The notes beneath the pieces were generated by a model that saw only the letters and a list, made by a program, of their open reading frames with translations, searched no databases and was not told where the DNA came from. Positions 57,398 to 63,245 of a DNA stretch of 63,245 bases are shown piece by piece. The stretch is from Acidobacteriota bacterium (lineage in GTDB: Bacteria > Acidobacteriota > Blastocatellia > RBC074). Both the position numbers and the translations under genes were made by a program. The number at the start of each line of letters is the position of its first letter. Positions within the stretch are counted from its first letter, which is position 1. The stretch covers positions 1 through 63,245 of the forward strand of contig JAHBSF010000027.1 of assembly GCA_019639255.1 (NCBI GenBank), in the 5' to 3' direction.

Positions 57398-58273
57398 ATG
57401 AAGCAGCATAGAAATATTCCCCTCTCTATTCGTCTGTTTCTGACCGCGCTGCTGGCGTTTGCAGTAGTCGGTTGGGCGCATCTCTGGGATCAGGCCTCGG
57501 TTATGGCGAACCATACGGTATTCGTCGAGGGTGAGGAAGATTTCGACGGCGACGGTCGGGTCGGACTCGAAGAGGATACCGACGCACCGGTGGATGGAGT
57601 ATTCGGCACGCTCACGGCGGCGCTTGCCGCAGCCAACGGCGGGGCCAATCAGAACGGCCGCGTAACGATCGTCACATCGGGCCGTTTTCGTGAATCGCTT
57701 CTGGTCACAGCGGCAAACGGCAATGTAGTAATCGAAGCGGCTCCGGGAGTCGATGCCATCATCGAAGCGGTGATTCCCGATGCAGGCCGCAGCAGCCAGT
57801 TTCCCAATACAACCAACGCCACGGCGCAGGCCCTGCCCGCCATCGTCGTCAACGGCGCCGCCAACCGCGTCGTAGTGCTGCGCAACCTGACCATTCGCAA
57901 CTGGCTCACCGGCATTCAGGTCAACGGCGCATCGCGCGTTACGATCGACAACTGCCGGCTCGACAGCAACGTCAACTTCGGCGTCGACGTCACCGACTCC
58001 GCCCGCGTCAATATCAGCAACTCGCAAGTCAACGGCACGGGCTTCCGCTCGGGCGCAACCGGCAGCTTCCCGACCGCAACCAACATTCCGCTGCCCGGCA
58101 CCGGCGTGTCGTTCCGCGGTGCATCGCGCGGCGCGGTTTATATGTCCACCATCACATCCAGCTTCGCCATCGGTCTGGCGAATTTCACGGGCGCAACCAA
58201 CAACGTCACCGCGCAATCGGTGAACCTCTTCGATAATGCAGTCGATGTCGAAGGCGTCCGCATCGTTCAGTAA
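57398..58273 (+). CDS. Secreted right-handed beta-helix protein
   Basis: Encodes 291 residues from the ATG at 57398 with AAGGAG eight bases upstream. A signal or anchor lies at 12-30. A calcium-binding-type acidic loop follows (EDFDGDGRVGLEED). The main part (about 80-290) is a parallel beta-helix with short repeats: VLRNLTIRNWLTGIQVNGAS, RVTIDNCRLDSN and NVSQS-type turns, similar to pectate-lyase-like and DUF1565 proteins. No catalytic residues are evident, so it may be a surface binding protein rather than a lyase. Its leader contains the four UUCG hairpins. Confidence 0.75.
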   Translation: MKQHRNIPLSIRLFLTALLAFAVVGWAHLWDQASVMANHTVFVEGEEDFDGDGRVGLEEDTDAPVDGVFGTLTAALAAANGGANQNGRVTIVTSGRFRESLLVTAANGNVVIEAAPGVDAIIEAVIPDAGRSSQFPNTTNATAQALPAIVVNGAANRVVVLRNLTIRNWLTGIQVNGASRVTIDNCRLDSNVNFGVDVTDSARVNISNSQVNGTGFRSGATGSFPTATNIPLPGTGVSFRGASRGAVYMSTITSSFAIGLANFTGATNNVTAQSVNLFDNAVDVEGVRIVQ

Positions 58274-58275
58274 AT

Positions 58276-58369
58276 CAGAGATAACGGAACAAACGAAATA
58301 AGACGAAACAAACGAAAAAACAGATTCTTTCCGTCTGTTCCGTGTTTTTTCGTTTGTTCCGTTATCTCT
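58276..58369. repeat. Family A palindrome between convergent genes
   Basis: Complete copy two bases past the beta-helix TAA and two before the symporter stop on the other strand. Confidence 0.92.
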
Positions 58370-58371
58370 AC

Positions 58372-60081
58372 TCAGAGCTTCAGTATCAATCCCGTCAGCG
58401 CCACCAGCAGCAGCGACCACAGCCATCCGAGCGCGAATCCCTTCAGGTCAACGCGGTATGTTTTTGCGAATCCCTGTCCGAAAGTAGCGCGCATCGGCGC
58501 GAGTATGTTGACCAGAAGCGATTGCTGTCCGGCTTCCGCCGCCTCGCGGCCCACAACCTCGCGGTCAATCCGACTGGTCTCTCCCTCTACAAGCGGATCC
58601 GCCGTGCGGCCCGGCAATTCCGTAGGCGTATCGAGCCGAGTGAAGAAAGATTCCATCTCGCGCTCGGATTCCGGTTTTGTCAGCAAACTGACGACCACAA
58701 GCGCCAGCACGCCCGCCCCCAGCGCCGCAAGGAATACGTTCGGATCCCAGTGATCAAACCGCTCTCCGCGCACGCGGTAGATCAGAAAATTCGTCGCAAA
58801 CGCCGCTACGAGACTCGACACCGCGCCCCACCGGTTCGCCCTTCGCCATATGATGCCGCCGAGAATGCTGATACCCATATAGGTCGCCATCGTCTCAGTC
58901 AGCAGAAACGAATAGAGCACCTTGTCGATGAGGAATATGGCGTAAAGCACCCCCATCATCGTAATCGCAAATCCGCTCAGCCGCCCTACCCACAGGTAAT
59001 GCCCGTCCTTGCGCCCGCGCACCACATGCCGGCGATAAAAACTCTCGGTGAAAAGCGCGCCGCTGTTGACCATAAACGCCGACCCCGTAGACATATTCGC
59101 CGCCAGCACGCTGGCGATCAGAAGTCCAAGCGCGCCCGGAAACAGCAGGTGCCTGCACGCAAATCCGAATGCGTCCTCGGCGTCGTTGAGTTTGTCGATC
59201 CCGAAAGTGCCCTGCGCAATCATCGCCGCTACGAGCAGACCCACAAACGCCCAGCCCACCGTGCATACGCGCTTGACGAAATTGCCGTAGAAAAATCCGA
59301 CGCGGCACGTATATTCATCCTTGCCCGTGCCCACGGCGGCGAGCATATGCGGCTGCGAAATGATGCCGATCAGCCCGTTGATCGTAAGCATTGCGATGAA
59401 CCACGGGCCTATGCCTTCGGGGGCGGCGAGCGAAAACTTGTAGGCTTCGAGCGATTCCTTCATCCCCGTCATCCCGCCCACGGCCGCGAAGCCGAGCGGA
59501 ATCAGCATAAACGAAAGAACTATGATCAGCAGCCCCTGAAAAAAGTCCGTCCACGCAGCCGCCACAAGTCCGCCGACGAAACTGTACAGGATAAAGATCA
59601 CCGTCATCGCCACGACGATCTCGTTCGAATCGAACTGCCCGCCTATGGCCTGACTGATGACCTTGCCCGCGCCTTTGAGCATACCGGCGGAATTGATCGT
59701 GAAAAATATCAACGCGAATACGATGTATATTCCGCCCATCCACGGCCCGTAGCGGTCCTCGGTGAGTTCGGCGACGGTTGTGCGCCGTATGCGCCGAAAC
59801 ACGGGAGCGAATACCCAGAAAAACGGCGTCGCAAACAGGTTTTTCCATTGAAACCATATGCCGGAAAAACCGAGGGTGTAGACCGCGCCCGCAAGCGATA
59901 CCGGCATCTCGGCGTGCGTGCCCACGCCGAAGCTCTGGCCTATCATCAGCCACTTGCCGAATTTGCGCTGGCCGAGAAAGTAATGGCTTGTGTCTTTGAC
60001 CTTCAGGCCGACGTAAAAACCGACGCCGGCGATGAAAAGGAAGTAAACGATCAGAACGATCCAGTCCAGGGTCGTAATCAT
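58372..60081 (-). CDS. Sodium:solute symporter (SSS family)
   Basis: Encodes 569 residues, 12-13 transmembrane helices. The first helix region WIVLIVYFLFIAGVGFYVG, the segment TSHYFLGQRKFGKWL and FVGGLVAAAWTDFFQGLLII are SSS family landmarks for Na-coupled import of sugars, inositol or organic acids. The long hydrophilic C-terminal loop (about 475-540) ends in one more helix. The nearest sugar enzymes are tens of kilobases away; no direct partner is adjacent. Substrate not inferable. Confidence 0.9.
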   Translation of the reverse strand: MITTLDWIVLIVYFLFIAGVGFYVGLKVKDTSHYFLGQRKFGKWLMIGQSFGVGTHAEMPVSLAGAVYTLGFSGIWFQWKNLFATPFFWVFAPVFRRIRRTTVAELTEDRYGPWMGGIYIVFALIFFTINSAGMLKGAGKVISQAIGGQFDSNEIVVAMTVIFILYSFVGGLVAAAWTDFFQGLLIIVLSFMLIPLGFAAVGGMTGMKESLEAYKFSLAAPEGIGPWFIAMLTINGLIGIISQPHMLAAVGTGKDEYTCRVGFFYGNFVKRVCTVGWAFVGLLVAAMIAQGTFGIDKLNDAEDAFGFACRHLLFPGALGLLIASVLAANMSTGSAFMVNSGALFTESFYRRHVVRGRKDGHYLWVGRLSGFAITMMGVLYAIFLIDKVLYSFLLTETMATYMGISILGGIIWRRANRWGAVSSLVAAFATNFLIYRVRGERFDHWDPNVFLAALGAGVLALVVVSLLTKPESEREMESFFTRLDTPTELPGRTADPLVEGETSRIDREVVGREAAEAGQQSLLVNILAPMRATFGQGFAKTYRVDLKGFALGWLWSLLLVALTGLILKL

Positions 60082-60290
60082 GGTTTCTTAATGTGTTTTT
60101 TCTGTCTAATGCTGTTGACGCCCGTCGATCGCCGGGCGCACAGACCGCTTCAGGATGCTGGGACAAAGAATACGGAACGCGCGCGTTAAACGGAAGCGCC
60201 GTGCGGCCCGATTCGCGTTTTCCTTCGATTTTGTCAGGCCCCGCAGGGTATCAATCTCTGTATCGGCGGGATTTAAGGATCTGGCAGGAA

Positions 60291-60355
60291 AGAGAGATAA
60301 CGGAACAAACGAAAATAGACGAAACATACGGAAAAGAGACTTCCTTCCGTTTGTA
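60291..60355. repeat. Family A element, truncated right arm
   Basis: Full left arm AGAGAGATAACGGAACAAAC, then only a short right piece CTTCCGTTTGTATCG before it ends at the stop of the next gene. The preceding 200 bp of the gap hold nothing recognisable. Confidence 0.75.
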
Positions 60356-60366
60356 TCGAGCCAGAA

Positions 60367-61104
60367 TTATCGAGCCAAAAAGAAGGCTCGCCCGTCGCTT
60401 ATCGAAAGATCGAATTCGTGCTCTGCGTCCAGAACCTCGACGCTCCCAAATCCGGCTTCGACGAGCGCCGCTGCGACTTCCGACTCCAGGTAGTAACGCT
60501 GCATCAGCACCAACTCCTCGCGATCCCACTCTCCGCGCTCCCTGCGATAGATCTTCACATCGTAGCGTTTGAGCCGCGAGCTTTTGTCGTAGCTGCTGCG
60601 GACGCTGCAAGCGTGATCCGCTTCGACTATGTCGTAGCGCGATTCGAGCCCGCCCGTTTCAAATTCAGATTCCATATTCATATCGAATACGAAACGCCCC
60701 GAGGGACGCAGCGCCGCGCGCACGCGCCTGAATACCGAAACGAGTTCATCGAGTGCTAGAATGTGATTCAGGCTGTCGAATGTGGAAACCGCAGCATCGA
60801 ATAGGGCGGGCAGCGAGAATGTACGTGCATCGGCGCACACGAAATCCGCATCGGGCGCATTTGTTTTCGCAAATGCCAGCATGCTTTCGGAGCCGTCGAC
60901 GCCCGTAACGCGGTATCCGCGCGCAACTAGTCCGGCAGCAAGCTGCCCCGTCCCGCAGCACAGATCCAGAATCCGCGCCCCGCCCGGCAGATCCGGAAAC
61001 AGTATCTTCTCGAATATGCCGAGCACCGGAAGGCTGAATTCTTCGCCCCAGTAGCGGTTGTAGAACCAGGCGAACCTGTCGTAGTCGGTAAATATTTCGG
61101 ACAC
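60367..61104 (-). CDS. Class I SAM-dependent methyltransferase
   Basis: Encodes 245 residues from GTG at 61104, preceded by GGAGGGGAG at ideal distance; another GTG at 61119 is too early. Motif I LDLCCGTGQLAAGL, motif II VDGSESMLAFA, and FDSLNHIL are visible. The second half contains DIVEADHACSVRSSYD and a tyrosine-rich segment typical of small stand-alone methyltransferases with unknown substrate. It is unrelated to the fused one at 859-2259. Confidence 0.85.
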   Translation of the reverse strand: MSEIFTDYDRFAWFYNRYWGEEFSLPVLGIFEKILFPDLPGGARILDLCCGTGQLAAGLVARGYRVTGVDGSESMLAFAKTNAPDADFVCADARTFSLPALFDAAVSTFDSLNHILALDELVSVFRRVRAALRPSGRFVFDMNMESEFETGGLESRYDIVEADHACSVRSSYDKSSRLKRYDVKIYRRERGEWDREELVLMQRYYLESEVAAALVEAGFGSVEVLDAEHEFDLSISDGRAFFLAR

Positions 61105-61127
61105 GCAACTCCCCTCCACAAAGTGTA

Positions 61128-61156
61128 TTTACACCTCAGGGAAACGGCGCTAGAAT
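61128..61156 (+). promoter_or_regulatory. Promoter of the secreted protein gene at 61211
   Basis: TTTACA, 17-nt spacer, TAGAAT, 54 nt before the ATG. It lies in the 106-bp divergent gap. Confidence 0.6.
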
Positions 61157-61210
61157 GCGCCCGCCGTCGAGCCCCTTCAGCCGCTTTTATTTACGGAAAG
61201 GGCAAACGCA

Positions 61211-62413
61211 ATGAGAATACATCGTATCGTGCTGCTTTCGATATTCTTCATCGCGTCCGTCCGTCTCGTGCAAGCGGAAGGACTGCCCGCACCGCCTTCT
61301 CAAATGGAAGCGACGGGATTTGCCGTTGAGATTATATGTCCGGGCAAGGCTCCGCTATACTTTCCCGTGCCGGGAGAAATTGAAATACATCCAGACCCCA
61401 TTCCCCCGTGGACACTTTTTACGGCCTGGGGAATCTCGCTCCGCGCGCAACCGGAACAGCCTGGAGTTCTGGTCCGCATTGTGGCTGCAACCGGAGAACT
61501 CAGGCAATTCCGCCAGGAACCGATCGCCTTGTACCTGTTACAGGAAAATCAAAGCACCGTTGTACCCGCAGCGGCAAGAGTCGGACGTACCCCGTTTCAA
61601 ATCCGCATCGTCAAGGTACGCCCCTTTGCGCTGGACCCTCCTGTCGTAATCAACCTAACCCAATCGATAGAACTCCTCAGCGTCACCCCGATGAAAACAA
61701 CCTTCCCTTCCTACAAAACTACGCTGCGAAACCTTTCGGCAAAAAATGTCGTAGTGGTGCGCATGCCGATCTTGAAGGGATCGTCTACGCATATGATCTG
61801 GATGAAAGGGTGGGACAAAGGCAGCCCTCTGATGCGTCCCGGCGAAACGTGCGAAATCGTCACATCCAACTGGCTGCGAGGCTCCCTGGATGAACCCAAC
61901 GGCCGGATGACGGAGGAAGGGCTTGAGCCTGTAAACCTGTCGCGTATGGTGATTGCAACGGCCATCTTCGACGACGGCGCATACGAGGGCTCTTCGGCCG
62001 GCGTTGCCGACTTCAAGGCCGGCGCTGCGTCTGCGCTGATTCAGATTCGCCGCATACTTGCAGTACTCGAGGAATCATCCTACATGACCGAATACTGCAC
62101 TGCTTACGATCTCGATACACTCAGCCCACGCATAACGTCGCTCGATGAAAACGTCGAACCGTTTCTGATACGGGATATGCTTGATCGTTATCCGATCAGC
62201 CCCGTCGTCCCCAGGAGAATCGAAGACGTAATGCGGGACATCATCCGCAGCAACCTGTATCATCGCAAGAAAGACGCTCTCGAACAGATCGGCAGAATCA
62301 AAGGCCGTGCTTCGTCTTCTGATCCGGAAGCATTGGGGCAGGCATTCAGAAAGTTCAAGGAGGGCATCAAACGCTGGGGTGAAGCACTCGCCCGAGTGCT
62401 TCGGGATGAATAG
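61211..62413 (+). CDS. Secreted protein of unknown function
   Basis: Encodes 400 residues with a signal peptide (about 1-22, ends VQAEG). I do not recognise a domain. The middle (about 70-260) is rich in beta-strand-like segments, with PPVVINLTQSIELLSV and IWMKGWDKGSPLMRPGE; the C-terminal third is helical and charged (DVMRDIIRSNLYHRKKDALEQIG). GAAAGGG precedes the ATG. Neighbours give no clue. Its GC is slightly below the window average. Confidence 0.7.
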   Translation: MRIHRIVLLSIFFIASVRLVQAEGLPAPPSQMEATGFAVEIICPGKAPLYFPVPGEIEIHPDPIPPWTLFTAWGISLRAQPEQPGVLVRIVAATGELRQFRQEPIALYLLQENQSTVVPAAARVGRTPFQIRIVKVRPFALDPPVVINLTQSIELLSVTPMKTTFPSYKTTLRNLSAKNVVVVRMPILKGSSTHMIWMKGWDKGSPLMRPGETCEIVTSNWLRGSLDEPNGRMTEEGLEPVNLSRMVIATAIFDDGAYEGSSAGVADFKAGAASALIQIRRILAVLEESSYMTEYCTAYDLDTLSPRITSLDENVEPFLIRDMLDRYPISPVVPRRIEDVMRDIIRSNLYHRKKDALEQIGRIKGRASSSDPEALGQAFRKFKEGIKRWGEALARVLRDE

Positions 62414-62562
62414 AACCCGGCCCGGCAAACCCTGGGCTGTTCACTCTTGCGCCGGAATCGGCCGACTCTTAACCGTGTTGCTATCCTGTTCGGCGACAGA
62501 ATGCTGCTGCTATAGCGCCGATCGTTTACACAAATTTCCTGACAGGCTCACGTCTCATTCAG

Positions 62563-63156
62563 TTATCTTTCGCTACTTGGTAATATCTGATTGCTAAAAG
62601 TTAAATAATATTGAGGGGAATTAGCTAGTTCGTTATCTCTGTTTTCCCATTCAGGCCAGTACTCAAACACTATGTGCAAGTTCTTTCCTAAATGCTCACG
62701 TGGTATGCTAAAGATCACAGACTTCCCTGAACCCAATGAATAAGGGGTGCAAGTATCACTTGTGCTATAACCCTGCGGCGTCCTGACAGGTTCTTCCTGA
62801 TTCCTCTCTTTAGGTAATGGGGCAGTCTCAGTACTGCCATCAATCCTACCAAATGATGTTTGGTATCGCCTCACTTCATGCACAATGCCGATACCACCGT
62901 AATGATCTTTGACAGAAAATGAACAGAATTCTATCACCCATTGAGTATTGTTATACAGCCTTAGCCATATTCGTTCTTCTTTCTCTCCTTCAAACAGGGG
63001 TGGTGCTTTACCACTACGCTCGAACTCAATATATAGGCTTGGTCTGTCTTTACGAATCAGAATTGAGCAGCTTTTATTCTGGCTACTTTGCTGGCTACCT
63101 GAAGCTGTAGTAAGGCAAAGCAAAGAAACTAATACACTGTGAATCAACTTTTTCAT
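62563..63156 (-). CDS. Small secreted protein in AT-rich DNA, unknown function
   Basis: Encodes 197 residues from the ATG at 63156 (two other in-frame ATGs lie six and 18 bases earlier). A signal peptide spans about 1-20 (VLVSLLCLTTASG). The rest is beta-rich with two cysteines in FCSFSV and DTCTPY; no known domain recognised. GC content is clearly lower than in the rest of the window, which suggests recent acquisition. The earliest ATG overlaps the stop codon of the previous gene on this strand, so the two are probably translated together. Confidence 0.72.
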   Translation of the reverse strand: MKKLIHSVLVSLLCLTTASGSQQSSQNKSCSILIRKDRPSLYIEFERSGKAPPLFEGEKEERIWLRLYNNTQWVIEFCSFSVKDHYGGIGIVHEVRRYQTSFGRIDGSTETAPLPKERNQEEPVRTPQGYSTSDTCTPYSLGSGKSVIFSIPREHLGKNLHIVFEYWPEWENRDNELANSPQYYLTFSNQILPSSER

Positions 63157-63166
63157 GGCCATCTCT

Positions 63167-63245
63167 CTACTCATTCCTTGGTGGAGTTAGTCCTTTACCG
63201 CCCTCTGATTTTGGAGCTTGCAAATACTGCTTTATCCCTTTATCT
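63167..63245 (-). CDS. C-terminal end of a truncated gene at the window edge
   Basis: The minus strand reads 25 residues ending KSEGGKGLTPPRNE, then TAG at 63169-63167. The frame runs off the window. The stop overlaps the ATG of the next gene (ATGAGTAG). The AT-rich composition matches the downstream gene. Its function cannot be told. Confidence 0.5.
   Translation of the reverse strand, partial: DKGIKQYLQAPKSEGGKGLTPPRNE

Noticed and set aside
58342-60189. 615-codon plus-strand frame opposite the symporter
   Set aside because: It is antisense to an unmistakable SSS gene, has extreme Arg/His content and no domain.

Overview
The window looks like a piece of an Acidobacteriota chromosome (Solibacter/Blastocatellia-like). 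The evidence is its moderately high GC, five large secreted proteins with the duplicated TIGR03437-type domain typical of Solibacter relatives, a DUF1800/DUF1501 pair, many Tat-exported oxidoreductases and sugar isomerases, and a very small microcompartment locus. There is no phage, plasmid, rRNA or CRISPR. The assignment rests on protein-family recognition by eye, not on a search.

Layout. 0-7.3 kb: a pseudopilin-like membrane protein, a methyltransferase fused to secreted-type domains, a Tat-exported sugar isomerase plus Gfo/Idh oxidoreductase pair, and a secreted copper monooxygenase with a haem c site. 7.4-13.3 kb: a minus-strand fatty-acid and ribosome operon (yceD, rpmF, plsX, fabD, fabG, acpP, fabF) behind a near-perfect sigma-70 promoter, with fabH missing. 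13.3-15.5 kb: one BMC-H shell protein and one acylating aldehyde dehydrogenase with a probable encapsulation helix. 15.6-21.8 kb: exported hydrolase, enolase-superfamily enzyme, TIM-barrel isomerase, PHP esterase and PmoA-family protein. 21.9-25.9 kb: an AT-richer PIN-toxin module, then gmhA, a deoxyhypusine-synthase-like gene, a zinc-ribbon protein and suhB. 26-33.4 kb: VOC protein, the DUF1800-DUF1501 pair and two TIGR03437 surface proteins. 33.5-38.5 kb: DinB protein, second Gfo/Idh oxidoreductase, molybdopterin-fold protein, epoxide hydrolase, Uma2 nuclease and tRNA-Cys. 38.9-46.7 kb: a kinase-FGE fusion, a TPR protein and a huge secreted serine protease. 47-51.4 kb: a CDP-alcohol transferase, small membrane proteins, and a biotin carboxylase with its biotin carrier. 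51.7-60.1 kb: an 1832-residue beta-propeller surface protein, a beta-helix protein and a sodium symporter. The last 3 kb hold a methyltransferase and unknown secreted proteins in a falling-GC stretch.

The most unusual feature is not a gene. About 18 copies (13 complete) of a roughly 95-bp palindrome, family A, punctuate the window, usually lying against stop codons and twice supplying the stop codon. The arms change together from copy to copy, so the hairpin itself is conserved. A related family C (three copies) and a larger 240-bp compound hairpin, family B (three copies), occupy the same kind of site. Together they look like a genome-wide set of 3'-end hairpins of unknown function.
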